Source: Branchiostoma floridae
Taxonomy: Eukaryota; Chordata; Leptocardii; Amphioxiformes; Branchiostomatidae
Assembly: GCF_000003815.2 (NCBI RefSeq)
Contig: NC_049992.1
Location: forward strand, 1,048,669 to 1,112,668
DNA length: 64,000 nt
Reading direction: 5' to 3'
In this document: positions 26,401 through 41,400 of the stretch, one piece after another
Layout: each line of letters starts with the position of its first letter
How positions within the stretch are numbered: position 1 is the stretch's first letter
The notes under the pieces: generated by a model
The model's database searches: none
Seen by the model: the letters and a program-made list of their open reading frames with translations, nothing else
Told to the model about the DNA's origin: nothing
Translations under genes and position numbers: made by a program

Positions 26401-29400
26401 CACAGTCCACGATGCCGTCACACACACTGCATTCTGGGATGCATTTCCCGCTGTGAGGACAAATGATCTCGTCCTTTGCGCATAGACGCTTTTCTGATGT
26501 AAAAAATGAGTTAGATTAACAAAAGTATATTCGATGCAGTGCATTATTTGAAATAGCAGAAGAGCTAAATATGGATCTGTTGTGCTTTCTAAATAATTCT
26601 ATAATGATAAGAAATCTCCGGCACTCCCAGTCCGATAATTGACACATTTGCTTGAAAAACAAAGAAGGATGGCCAAAGAGAGGATTTTTACTTAAGTTTT
26701 GCACAACGTAATATCTACTATAAACTTTTATACAACATAAACTAATTGGAAGTTAGAGCCGCGAAACATTGTAATGTAGCTATTTTGTCCTCCTTGCAGG
26801 CTGTAGCAAGGAACAGGAACGTGCAATACAGAGAGTCCAACAGCGGGCTCTACGGATGATCAGCCGAGCGGGCAGGCGCGATGTGCCCGACCTACCCTCC
26901 CTCCAGTCGCGACGCGAGGATGCTGCCGTCAGACTCTCTTCAAATAGACGTTGGAAGTTGACCATTCACTACATGACCTGGTCCCACCTCCCAGAACAAC
27001 TGCTACGGTACGTTAAATGCGAAACAAAAACACAGTCTCCATCCCCCCAGCCAGAACTAAAAGGCTTAAAAGACTTCAGAACTCTTTCTTGCATACGGCT
27101 GTCAATCTGTACAACAATACTATAGACACTTAATGTCAGGGATGCTGTATACCATTTTGATATATATTGTTTTTATGTACACATACGGACGGAGTCGGTT
27201 ATGTGTCTGTTGTAAATTCCAAAGCCATTCAGGCTACTACTATGTGTATGTTTGTTATGTTGAATCAATAAAGGAAATAAAATTGGAAAAAAAAAGTTGA
27301 GCTGGTCTCAATCATGATGTTTCTGACTTAGGGAGAAGAGATGCTGTTACAGATGAATGTAACCCGTAACCTTGAAGTGGCCTTTGGGTCACCCCTACGG
27401 TAACAGGACGTTTCGCCCGATGATTAATTTATGAAAAGATATGCCAACATTTTAAAGGAGCCTCTACGTTGAGTATGTGTTTGATCACAAAAAGAGTGAT
27501 GTTACCCTTTCGTGTAGCGTAGCACATCGAACGTCCTTTCAGGCCCACTTGGCACACTTCCGTGCCGACAGGTGCTGATAGAACATTTGCAAACACGCGG
27601 TTGTTAGAGTCTACACCCCAGACTATTCCGTCTCCCACAGCCACTTGTCGCAGATTTATCCCTGGTACGTGCACCCACTCTTCACCAGGGGAGGTTTCAT
27701 TCAGAAACGTCCCTGATCTGTGATACACGGAACCAACATCATCCACAGCCCAAACTCCTGCACTCCCTACCGATACCGACGCGAAGCAGCCACCAACTGA
27801 TTCCCAGTCGTACTTCGCTGTGTGAAGAAAAGGCGTTAAACAGAAAGGGTTCACTGGATGTTCCTGTCAACAACTTTCTTTGTTTTGCTTTGACGTCACT
27901 AAGACCTTTCCTTGCCTGTTCCGAGGCCTGTATTATTTGATAATCGTTCTCTGGCAGTAGTGTTCTGTGCGCTGGTACTTTTTCGACTACATTAACAAAG
28001 TAGAGGTTAGCATCAGTTGTTTGATATATTAAAGGATTTGTGTTTCAGTGTAGTGAATCAACATGTTTTTTTGCTTAATATTCAAATCGGCTGGGTATCG
28101 TACCGTAGTACAGTTACCTTCTGGGGGGCAAAACATGCAGAATACTTAAGAGCGAAGGGTATTTCAGCTAGGACTGCAAATGCATATTTGATGACTCTAT
28201 TGTACTGGTATTAATGCATTTATGTATGTTATGTTACCTGAAATTTCACAGTAGAAAGGTGCACGCCACACCTTGCCGCTCCTCTCAACCGCCCACAGCT
28301 GCCCAGTTACAGAACTGACGCTGATTTCTTTCATGTTTGCTGCTCCTACAGTTGACCATCTTACGTTTTCAGGCGTCTCTGGGCTAAAGTCTGCGGGGAC
28401 AGAGTAGGCAACACAGTTACGCCCTGGGTGTCAGTTTTTCCTACATCATCCGTTAATTTTTTTCCATGCGTAGAAAATAGTTTTTCTATTGGATAACGCC
28501 ATTAAGTATCATGTACATGACCATAAGTTACAATAGTTCGGTACCTTTCATAACTATGGTCTGTCCTTGCATAACTACGGTCTGTTCTTGCATAGCAAGC
28601 TGATATTCGGATCCAATGACCCAAACTGAATTCTTTCCGGAATGTATCCAATCTATTTCGTGCTTCCAGAAAAACGACTTCCGTAGTTTTTCGAAGCTGA
28701 AGAGCAAATTGTTGACAATATCAATATGAACTGTTTGCCAGCGAACCCCCGCTGTTTTACTGTTCCTGTAAACAGAAAAAAAAAACGTTTCAGCAACAAA
28801 TGCCAATTCTCATAATTCCACTGGCCGATGGGCGCCTTACGACCGCCGCAATATGGTGTTATGGAAGCCTTCAAAACAATGTCTTCGGACACTCAGATAT
28901 GTGTTCATACCTCGCGGATTACTGAAGGTGTAGTTAGTAGATCTCCTAAATTAATCACTTTTGCAAAGTCTTAGGATAGCCGATGACATCATAAGAGTCG
29001 AATTTGAATATGACTACATAGCTGTGGAGTGTGGTGTTAAAGTGTGACATATGAACTACCTACCCGTACGTTCCCACTCGGTACATCAAGATAGAGTGGT
29101 TATAGACCGCCCACACGCCCGCATGTCCCACTGAGATCTGCAGGAACCGCTCCGTACCGTTTACTACTTCCCATCCGGTGCCTACAGGACAAAGTCATGA
29201 TAAATTTCATATGTACATGTAAGATGTTCCAAAACAGGAGCAGCTTTTTTGTTGCCTTGACTCTTCATGTATAATCACGACAAACCTGCTAGCCTATAAA
29301 GAAAAATATGCATCACATAATAAGTGGTAACATGTTAGACAGATCCAAAACGACAGCAGTTTTGTCTAGCCTTTGAAGAAGAATTAATTACAAATTGGGT

Positions 29401-32400
29401 TTTAACCAAACTAGATACCCATACAAACTGTAATTCTGGGAATAGCTACCGAATGCAATAGCAAGGCTTAGAATTTTTGTCATTATACCTGCTGATATAA
29501 AAAAAAGTTGCAACACTGATTTCACTCCGGGCCGTATGCTTGAAAGTTAACGTTGAAACTACGTATACGTTTGTTGATTTCGTCTCTCCACCTTCTCATC
29601 TTGAGGAGCTGTTTTGGTGATACCCGTGCTTACCTTGTGGAGCTGTTTTGGTGATACCCGTGCGTACATTTTGGAGCTTTTTTGGTGATCCCCGTGCGTA
29701 CCTTGTGGAGCTGTTTTGGTGATACCCGTGCGTACCTTGTGGAGCTGTTTTGGTGATCCCCGTGCTTACCTTGTGGAGCTGTTTTGGTGATACCCGTGCG
29801 TACCTTGTGGAGCTGTTTTGGTGATCCCCGTGCGTACCTTGTGGAGCTGTTTTGGTGATACCCGTGCTTACCTTGTGGAGCTGTTTTGGTGATACCCGTG
29901 CGTCGCAGCGGTCTGCCGACGTCATCCAGAACCCACACCTGATTGGTTGCGGCATTGACGCTGATTTGTCTGATCCTGCCGCTGACCAACAGCCAATCAG
30001 ACGTAGTGTCTAGAGCAGCTGGAGTAGGTGGTCCTATATTGTGCGGTAAACCTCATACCTCCATGAAATATTTAGAGCTTTTGTAAATTTTATGCAAATG
30101 ACTTATACATTTACATGATTTATGCATGGTGATGTTCATCATTAACTAACGTACACATGTCACAAGTATGAAATTCTAATCATTAATCATTAAGCTGTTT
30201 TGCAATTTTCGTATACATTGTGCAGATCAGTTCATTTGCATATCTCTTATCTGTTTATGTGCCACCTGTCATAATTTACATGTGTTACATTTATTGAAAT
30301 CCAGTTATTGAACACAATGGAATTATACAATTTCCTCATTAATTATGCAAATAAAGACCTCATTTGCATAACATATATACTTATGAAAATCTCTGCCTAA
30401 GATACATGCATGCCTAAAATGGTGGCAATGAGTCGTTCCTTTCTGCAGTTATCCCCTTTGAGGTGTCTTGATAAAATGCCCCTGCAGTTCCACAATAAAA
30501 TGTTAGGGGGCTGCAACTTGCCCCACTTTGTCATGACGCTGAAAGCTATCCACTACTCAAATGTCAAGACCATAGCATGTTCGGAACAAGAGATACATTG
30601 AAGAAACTGCCATGATAGAATATTCTCAATAATTATACAAATGTACTTCTATTTTGCATAATTAGTATTATATTTTGTACAACTTTGTCTAGGATACCTA
30701 CATACCAAAAATCATGAAAATCCGTAGTTCCCTTCTTGAGTCATCCCCTTCAGAAGTTTTTGACAAACATGCCCCTGATATCCCAAAACTAGCCGCTAGG
30801 GGGACCAAACTAATGTCACTTCTACCTGAGCAGAAGAGCTCTGTAACGAGATAGCAAAAATGGAAGTTGCACTGTAGTAACAAAAATTACCAAGGGAAGC
30901 CGCTAATGGGACCAACGTCTAATCATTTTCAGCTTTCATCACACCCCACCAACCCACCAAGTATGAAACCAATCAACGCAGCCGTTCTTGAGTTATCTTG
31001 TTTATACACACACACACCTACACAAACATCCAGTTGATAAGATACGCCACAAAGCAGTTACTCAAGCAACCTGATGTGGTTTTGGGAACTGTCCGACTTT
31101 TCAGTTATATATACAGGGAGAGAGAGAGGGAGCTAGATAAATAAAAAAAATAAATTGATAGATGGATAGATAGATAGACAGATAGATACATAGACATAGA
31201 TGGATATAGATAGATACATAGATAGAGAGATAGATATGGATATAGATATAAATATAGATAGAAATAATAGAAAAATACTTCGTGTAAAGACATACCTAGC
31301 CTGTTGTCCACTGCCTCATACCGTGCTGAAAACCCAGCTCTGCGAATCACAAAATCCGTGATGAAGAAGACGTACAGACTGTGTTCAGCTGAGGTTATAG
31401 TGCTAGTCGACGAGTGAGCACAAGTGCCACACCAAGACAAGGATTTTTGCTCATAGGGGTCTACAACTTGTACATAGTCGTTACGGCAGTGCCCCAGGTC
31501 GTCTTGTGTATCGATAAACACAAGCGTCAGTTTGACAGCCTTGTGTGTATCCACTGTGATGCTCCACTGCTGATACACGTGGTTATGGTAGGGGTAGTGC
31601 GGGTAGTTCATGGACGAGAACGTGCCAGAATCTCCGGTCAGTTGGTGAATCCGTTGGTATCCTTGGCGATCTTATAACAGAAACGATTTCCGTTACTTCC
31701 TATCATCTGCGCCACGTACAGTAGAGGAAAAACAGTACTTCCCTTCATGAGTTTTCTTTAAGTATTGCTTTGTCATTACATTTATTCGAAACAGTAGTGA
31801 GTCTTGTTATCCTACCCCCCCCCCCCCCCCACACACACACACAATAATGTTTTTCATATGCGTACGTGGCTAGGAGCACGTCGGAAAGCCAATCTGAGAT
31901 TATTAAAGCTTAAATGACATGTGTCGAGCTTCTATTTTAATTAACATTATCGGGACACAAAAGAGCGCACTAAAATTAAGACGACCAGCAAAATATTGCT
32001 TCATACGTACCGTCTTCGGACATGTCTTGTTGATAATAATGGATGTTGAAACCAATTGCCGGTCGCGAGTTGTCTTGGAATCCATCACTGTGAAAATGAA
32101 TCGTCAAGACCGGAGCCATCGACACGTACAAGGGAGGTGGAGACCGACCGCAGAAGGTTTGGTAGAAGTCTGGAACATCATTAAAGTTCAGAGATAGTCA
32201 AATATAAACGTTGATTATCGGTAGTGATAAGAACCATGTTTCTAGCAAATAAAGTAATAGGCGCATAGGAGGCGTGTAAGAAGACAAAATAAGAATATTT
32301 TGTACTTGAGAACTGCAAGACAACAAAGTGACAGATAACAACCGGGGTCGTAGGTCGGTCGCAGATTAAATGCATGAAACACTCCGGAGGAGAGTGTTCT

Positions 32401-35400
32401 GGTTCTGCTAACAGCCGTAAGAAATGATGGTCACAACACGTAAAGGAAATTCTAGACGATACCGGTTACTCTTTTCTATGGAACTCTATGAATTTACAGT
32501 TAGACAAGAAGCATATACATGTATGTACATTGTTAAGAAAAAGGTTGGAAGATATATATATCTAGACATTTTTTTCAAAGACTGTCTACAGATAATGGTA
32601 AGTTAAGATTTTTCAAGAAACTTAACCCTCAAGCGAACCTACATACCGTATCAGCCAGCGAAAGGGTATATCACCCCGTAAGGGGCGGTATAACCCCGCC
32701 GCGTGTAGACATGTGCGAACATGTGCACATGTGTGTATGGCGGCTTTGAAAAGGTGTCCTTAACACCTGTTTCGCCATACCATCCAAATGGAGAATCCTA
32801 ATAAATAAATAAATAAATAAGCACCCGACCTTTTTTTGCGACTAAAATGACCGAGCGGGGTCCAAACGGACCCCAAAATGTTTTGTTCATAAAATCTCAG
32901 TTCCAATTACTATCGGTGATCATTGTACATACATTGGGTTCGTCAATGTAAGAGGAAGATTTTGTTAAGGTGTTGCTAATTCCATCTCATTTATCATATT
33001 TCATGCAAAAGATCAGAAGAACCATGTTTTGCACTAAACCTATCCTGACCAGAGAGGGGAATTTTGAGGCATTCGGCAACTTTTATGTCGCATAACTCAT
33101 GAACGGCTAGTGCTAAAGCTACGAAACTTGGTAATACATCACAAAATATTGCTAGCCAAATTTTTTTGTCGATAAAGTACGTTTATCATTATGTGGAGTT
33201 GCTATGGCAATGGAATTCTGACAGGCATATTTTCACGAAATTTGCCAATTTCGATTTAAACAAGGTTTTCTTGGTAAACCATGCTTGTTTTCTTACAACA
33301 ATAAACTTCTATGAAATTGAATAATATTTTAATGACTCAAAATCTATAATTTATGCTAATTTCATGACGTCATTAGTCAAAATCCAAGATGCCAATCCGA
33401 AACTATTTATCACTATTTATTTGATTGCCCTTTGTTTGATAAACATAGAACGGTTCTTTTAAACAATATATCTAATTTAACTGACCACTTGTTTGATTTT
33501 GACACCATTTCCGACAATCTGAAACTTTCTATAGTTCTTAGAGGTTCGCCTACATTCAATGCTGAAATCAATTCCAAGCTTATGTTATTCACTCAAAAGT
33601 TCATTGATCTTACTCAGCGTTTCTAGTCCTACTGTTATTAATATTTCATGTGTAGAATTTACTACATTTATACATCATTGAATTGTCTACTTTGTACATG
33701 GGGTGCGTAGGGGTGTTTGGGCACACACGACGTTAGTCGATTTGTTTGTTCAATTATTGTTTCTAATGTTGTTATATCTGTATTCATGTATTCAAATGTA
33801 TGTTAAGTGGCACTGTTAAGATAAGTTTTTTTTTTTAACTTGAGTGCAGTGGCACTTTGTCCTGTCTGCTTTTATGTTGAATAAATAAAAAAAATAAATA
33901 AAAATCCAAGATGACCGCCCTTATTAGCTAAATGACGTCATAATTTCGTCATATTATATGGTAATGAAACAGAAATTTCTATGAGGATTTTGTTTTACAT
34001 GTTTAGTATCCTCTAAAAGTTTGGTGGTGATACGATACGTAGTTGGGGAGTTAAACTCAAAAGTTTGTTTCAAAAGCTGCACTTTTTTGCTGGGGTCCGT
34101 TTGGACCTCAGACGGACTGATCACGGACTTTCTTTATAGTTTCCACAGTATTGTAACAATCGTCATAAAAACTAAGGAGAAGGTATAGAAGATATTGGCT
34201 GGCAAAGTCACGGAAGGAATTTTTCTTCAGATCAAAAATTTTAAGCCTGGGGTCCAAATGGACCCCACTCGGATGTTTGAGGGTTAAGAAGTGATACTCA
34301 ACGGAAAATTATCTTACTTTACTAGATAAATTTGAGGTAAGATCGGCAATGTACAAACTTAGAATTAGCGCCCACCCCTTGAAATTGAGAAAAGGCGATA
34401 CAAAAAGCTACCTATGGGCGAAAGAACCTGTAAATATTGCACTGCAAAACCGGTGGAAGACGAAATACATTTTATTTCTAACTGCCTCTCTAGCAACCAG
34501 GAAAAGTTCTATTCGAACGTTTCCAAACGTTTACTGACTAAAACAAAACTGTAACCCTGTTAACGTCACACAACTCACTCATCATAGCAATTAAGTGGGG
34601 AACTTCGTCTTGCACTGCTTTCTGAAAAGAAGTCAAACCCCAAATGCTTAGATTGCAGCTCTCAGCAGGCCATATTGTTGCTAGAATAGTCACTTGTTTC
34701 CGCTTGTCACCATTGTTATCTATACCAAAGTCTTTTATTTCATATGATTACTATATACATGTATTCTGTATACTTGCCAATAAAACTGTCATTAAAACTT
34801 TCAATAATACCTTTCTAAATCGAGGTAGCAGTTGTGTTTCACAACATCAATTTTCTGATACCTCGGGCATACACCCCCCCCCCCCGAGTATATTATATTG
34901 CGAGCAACCATTGAACAAATAACTGCTCTTAAGAAACCTTTAGTTTAGCATCTGAGTTGGTAAATTGCACAGTGAGAATGAAACTATTCTCCAACTCACA
35001 GGAATTTTCGAAGAAGAAATGACGTGAAGAGAAATCACGTGTCAGCAGTATTCGGGTCAGATAGCTGAAGATGCATGAGAAGACAGTCGAAAATTCCGGT
35101 CAGTCCTCATTCCTTAAGTTGGGGAACAGTTTAATTCTCACTATGCAATCTTTAGTTTAGCTTGAAACTTACTTTTACAATGATTGTGTTTCTGGATAAT
35201 TGTTTGTCAACTTCTAGCCTTAGTAACTTTATTTTCCATTTGATTTGGGCCAAAATGGACTTTGATCTTTGTCAATCATCCCTTGAAACCCATACGTAAG
35301 ATTTGGAAAACAGAGCCCTCATAAAATTGGAGTGCTCTTTTGGAAATCTAGTCCGACCTTCAAAATAATGCTTGTAGCGTGTGTGGTAGCGGTTGTCCAT

Positions 35401-38400
35401 CAATATGTACCCTTAGCAACTTAATTATTCGATTGCTTTGACCCTAAAGTTGACCCATCGTGCAGCACACCCTAAGGGTCTGCATGAAGGTACAATACTC
35501 AGTTACTGGATTATTAATGGTTCATTTAATTGGTCATCTGTCTTTAATTTGTTCAAATTTGGCTGACCATAAGGATGTGCCCTTTTAGAATATAGCACTC
35601 TCCTCCGGAGTGTGCCTTTACACGGTGCTTAGTCGAAGTCGATATTGACAGATGACTTTTTAAAGGGTTTTAAAGGCTATTGGGGTTAGCGTAATAGTAT
35701 TTTTAGCGAATAAAGTGCAGATTTTACATGTTGTAGCATCCATATTCCTATAACGTTACACATACAATTTTGACGTATACGAATAAAACTGCAATTAAAC
35801 CGGTTACTCCGTAAGGGATGCTAATAAATTGCATTGTATTCAGTAGAACTGACAGGTACACTTAGACAACCAGAGGTTAAAATGGGTATGTCCAACTTAC
35901 CCAGATATGGCCTGTCTTGAATCTGAAGAAAATCATGACGGCACCTTGCCTCATACTCAATGTCGAATTCTGGAAACTCCACCACCACAACCTTTCCTGG
36001 ATCTGCCACGATTGTCCAGCTAGAAAAACAAAAGAAGATATTGTGAGTTTAGAATGTCGAAATAACAATGAAATAATTATAAAAAGGCCAATATCGTAAT
36101 CAGAAGTTGTCGTACAGATTTCACATCTTTACTTGCAACCAAATGAATTTTGGGGATGGTATTAAAGAGACACAAACAAACGATGAGAATTTGACTCAGC
36201 TACATCAAACGATATAATTTTAACCAATTATCATAATCAACTAATTGATTCATTGCACTGTTTAATAGTTAAAATAACTTGTATACCGATACATACAGAG
36301 AAGGCTGATATCATGTTGTACCTGCAGTTGAGGTTATTCTGGTACCTCCCGGTCATGACGTCACGCGGAGGCACAATCTCTCCCTCCTCCTCGTACAGAT
36401 AGCGTCCCCCAGTGGCTACGCACGCATGTGCAGGGTCTTTTACAGGCACAGGGAAGAGAAGTACTTGGTTTTCGTAAAGTTCAGATTAAGGATTGAGTTT
36501 ATTCTGACCGTCTTTGCTGTACATGAAAAATAGAACTGTACACACCTCAAAGATAAACAAAGGAGTTTTAGAAAAAGAAACAAACGGTACGGTTTAACCC
36601 TATTCAGACCGAAGGAAGGGCCTTCGAGGCCTGCGCCAACTTTGATGTTGCATGACGCCTGAACGGCTTACGCTAGAGTCACCAAATGTTAATGAATTTT
36701 TTTGGAGAATTTAATTTGCAACAATTCTAACGAGCTTTTCCATTTTTCATTTTTTTCTCGTTGCCATGGCAACCGGTTATTGACAAACATTTTTGACAAA
36801 ATCGCTAATTTAACAAGGTTTTTTTGTGTTTTCTTGCTGTATTAATACTATTTTCTTACATAAATATAATACATTATAATTTATTGTATCTTTCATGATT
36901 GAATATGTATAAATTATGCTTATCGTTATGACGACATCGGCCAATGTCCAAGATGGCGGACCATTCCACCAATTCAAGTATAACTAGAAAGGCCACATTT
37001 TTGCGAAAATGCAGAATGTTTTACCTCTAGGTTTGTTTCAAGCTACTTGAATACTTTTTATCTATTGAATTACTCTGATAATAAACATGTTTTGTGAACG
37101 GGTTTGGCGCACGATGAAATATACGCAACTGTTCTTGTCAAAATCACTTTAATCAGTTTCTTTTAGTACAGTTTTGTGAAAAGGATATAATTTGACAATT
37201 TTAAGAACCACATTCTGAAGTATGGAGGCATAGACAACTTTCTGCATGAATAGTGTTTACACCTCACATCTTCTCGGGACTTTTCTGACTTTTTATCTGA
37301 GTTTTGATTGGCTAAAGGCGGAAGAAATTTAGGCCTTAGTAAAAACAATATGCTTTGCCCTTCGAGAAAACATAATTAGCTTATTGTCCCTTAAAATTCG
37401 TAACTATTTCTTGATGAAAAAGCATTCAAATGTACAATTTTAGTCTATTTTCATTGTCTTTTGCGACCAGTTGTTGAAAGAAAAGTATTTTGGAAAATTC
37501 AAGTTGGCAGACCCAAGATGGCGCACCCCTACTGGTATTTTGAATAGGTATGATGTCATAAAGTTCATGTTCATTTTTGTAGCATACGTTTTCCTTTTTT
37601 GTGTTTTAGTATGCTTTTTCACATTTTAGCCCGAAAAATCGCATTGATGGCGTCATTATGACGTCAAATTATGTCAAGATCATCATCAGCATATCGTCAT
37701 ATCGTTCCGTGCCAGTACTGCAGCCAGGCCACGGCCTTTTCGTTAGCTTCTAGTAGGTCCTGGTTGGAGATGTCAAGTTGACGTAAAAGTTGCAACAAGT
37801 CTCGGGCATTACCTTTACAGTTTACACCGTTTTCTTAAAATTTGATTGTCATACAATAAGTCGTTTAGGAGTAATAGGAGGTTGAGGCGAGGGACCCCCC
37901 ACTCCACCACCACCCTCCCCCAGTCAGAGATTGAATCAAAAACCTTGTCTGAATAGGGTAATGTCCTACCCTCACAACTTGGATTGATGAAGTCCCAGTC
38001 TATTCCAACACGATCATCAAGCACACACGTCAGCCTTTCCTGGCCCAGCAAAACGTAGCCGTCGTTACAGCCGAACGAAACAATCGACCCCACAGCGAAG
38101 CTGTCTCCGGTCCTGTAGCCGTTGTCGGGAGTGCCAGGGTCCGGACACGGATCACTAAAGGTAAATGCTAACGCCCGAAAGACACGTATAGTAATTTGGT
38201 GCATCTTTCAATCTTTCATCTTACTATTGAATACATCAAGAACTACGCCTTAGTTTGAATACTTTTCTGTCACTCAAATGTGCTGCCGTATTAAAACTCA
38301 ATATGAACTCTTTAATGAAGCATATTTATTTATCCGCTGCTGTTGGTACGTCAGAGGCACGTTTGTCAGCATGATAACTAGAGAACGCATGGATGGATTG

Positions 38401-41400
38401 TTTTGATATTTGGCATGTGGGTAGGTTTGGACATGACAAAAGAATGATAGGCGTGTTATGGTTCTGTAGCAGAACTTCTGGTTTTGATATTTTTGTTCTG
38501 GACTTGTTTTGGTCATGATTTTTCAGTGGTGGGTAGCTGTGTAAAAGGATAGTAAGGTGTGTAAATTTTGGCCCCCTAGCGGTTTCCCATGGGCGGTGAA
38601 AGCCATTTTTGTGTTATTTTTTTAGAAGGAATAATGCAATAAGCGGTTGATGGATCGTGATGACTTTAGGTATGCAGATAGCTTACGCAGTGATGTAAAT
38701 AATTGTAGGCTTGTTATGCAAATTTGGAGTTATGCAATAGGTATGTGTAAGAACATTTACAGTGGATGCCTGTCAGCAAGATAACCGGAGAATGCCTGCT
38801 GGATTCTTACGGTTTTGCAGGGGATGTTTGTACTTGGAAAATAGGATGTAGTGTGGCTATAACGTAATAGTGCTATATGTTCAGATGCGTGTATATTATA
38901 ATCATGTGTGTTGTGGATTGTATCAGAAGAAGACTTTGTGGTTATGTGTTGGAAAGATGGTGTATATGTCAGGAGACCGGTACCGTGACAATCGTTGAAG
39001 GCCAGGAAAGCAAAGAATCGAGAAAGGAAGGAGGTCTTTAAGTTTAAGCAGTAAGGTGAAATGTGCTAGCAGAAAGAGGGGGATTTAATCTTTGACAAGG
39101 GATTGTTAACAAGCGGTCATAAGCTCCAAGAATTCTTTGTCCCTTTAAGATTGATAATAGTTCCCCAAAACCTTCGATTTCATTTGATGCATTTATGTGT
39201 ACCCTTGAATAGTTGATTGCGCAACAGTAGAAATATTTTCTTCATTATAAATACGCTTTTTTATTCTGTATAAAAATTCAATGGTGTAACAGTCTGTTAA
39301 TGCTGTAACACACTGCGAGTAGGTTGACAAGAAGTAACCCAAAGTTCAGAGTTGCGGCAATAGAGGGTGCGGCTTAATTATATACCAGTGTCAAAGATTA
39401 CAAGAAAATGATTTATAGGGACTGTTCATGATGGGGTGTACATGTTCCCCATAAGATTTAATATGTAGACCAACAAAAAGGGCAATGGCTTTGGAGGGGA
39501 ATAATTTGGGTTGACGGATTGTAATGGTATTTGGAATGCAGATAGCTTTGGTCATGGGCTGTGAGCAAGCGTGATAGCTTTAGAGATGCATTAGATAATC
39601 AAATTTTCATCATGCAAATCAGGGGATGATTTGCATAAAAAATCTATAAATTTACTGCATTTCATAATAGCAGATACTCAAAGATAAGACACATGTAACT
39701 GACAGAGAGAAATATTAGCCTAAATGGTACTGGACTAAGTATGTCCGATTGTTAAAAATTCCCGGAATTAATTGCAGGTCTTTGATCAAAGCTGCTTGTT
39801 TTATGCTAGTTTTGGATGAATCACGTTTTTTTCACTATCGTTCCGTAATTTGATTTGATTATGTATTAAACGCAACTATATTCTGGGCATCGGTTACATA
39901 AATCAGACTTCAGTTTTTATCCTCCCAGGTTGTGTGTGTTTTGTGTATGCTTGTGTATTTTTCTTTCTTTATTCTGTTTTTGGGTCGACTTTTCGTGACC
40001 GCTTGGGAAAAATCAAACATGGCGTCCCCGGTTCTTCTCAGGTCAATGGGATAGTCTACTGTATTGGAGGTGGAAATATTGCGTGCGGTGTCGGATTGTT
40101 TTCTTTATTAAACTATACAGAACGTAAATCAATTCATTGCAGGACTTTTTTCTCAAAATAAGGAAAACACATGTCAAAGAATGTATGACTCAATAAGATA
40201 ATTGGTCTGAAAATAAATGGTGCCTGTTTATTTCGAATGTACAGATTACCCAAGCTGCTACAAATGATGTTACCCAAGCGGGATGATTGTTGTCAAGAAC
40301 TTCTGGCGGCGTCGGTAATTCGTAGCAAATATTTACAAAGCACTTATTTGGAAAGATCTATAAAATGCCTGATAAAGGCCTTGATAAAATTTAAAGGTGA
40401 CTTTTGAATGGTTTTCCCTGTCGTTTAGATTGCCAGTCCCTGCATAAAATATTCTATAAGCTTTTAAAAGAATTTTTACGACGCAGCGGAATAACGTAAC
40501 TGTTTGAACACAGTGGCGCTCGGTGCCATCAATCCGTTCCATAACTGCTGCGCCACCTTGATCTATTTTATCGAAGGTACTGTTGTCTTTTTCAAACCGT
40601 TTTCTGTCAAGAATTTGTCGCCGAAAAGTGGCTTGGTAAAGCTGTTTACATTACAAATACGTTCGGCTTGGAATATTTCACTACTACCAGCGCCATATTG
40701 AATCTTTTGCCGTTGAAACCCAGCATAAATTGTCAAACTTCACCAGTGGCGCGCCGACTGATATTTCTTTGATGATGGAATATCTTTTAGTATTTTGACC
40801 ATAAGATGGACGAAACTATACTAAGAATACTGTTGGTTTTGAGTCAGACAACGGATTTGTATTGTTAAAACGTGCTAATTAAGAACAATTGAAACCAGTG
40901 GCAGGTAACGCATATGAATAGGCGACGTTGGCGGAAAAAACACAGGGGAGTTATCCTAAAATAAACATTACTACGCCCCGCCTGTAAAATTTTCAACCAA
41001 TCTCGGACAGTTTCCAATGGTGATAACAATGATTGGTACCTAATTTTCATTAATATTCATGTTCCACAAGTGGGGAATTTTCATGCGGTTTTAGACCATC
41101 GTGTCCGGGTTTGCGCAGTTGCATCATCCCTTTGGAGGGTAATAACTAGGGAAGGGTTGACCGATCGTCATGATGTTGATACCTAGATAACTTGGGAGAT
41201 GCCTTCTATAAACATAGAGTATTAATGCAAACCAGGGGCTAGTTTGCACAATTAATTGATCCACCGCGTTTCATAACAGGGCAGTCAAACCGTCAAACGT
41301 ATGACATATGTAACTGAAAAATAGAAATTGCTACCCACATGTAGCTCCACAATGTAGTACATTATATGCCAATATGTATAATGTACTATCGAGATAAAAC

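Larger units (their letters stand above)
32410..34545 (+). mobile_element. LINE ORF2 C-terminal fragment split by a transposon
   Basis: Reading GKLRFFKKL ends at TTAA (32622-32625) and resumes after 34287 as ENYLTLLDKFEVRSAMYKLR, then a frameshifted CKYC...VEDEIHFISNC. This is the usual LINE C-terminal C-x2-C...H...C region. Removing the element between the two TTAA sites restores continuity except for one stop codon. Confidence 0.7.

Noticed and set aside
29596-29989. Two 119-codon minus-strand frames
   Set aside because: Only the first part is tectonin exon 11; the rest is the 34-bp array, whose first unit already supplies a donor.
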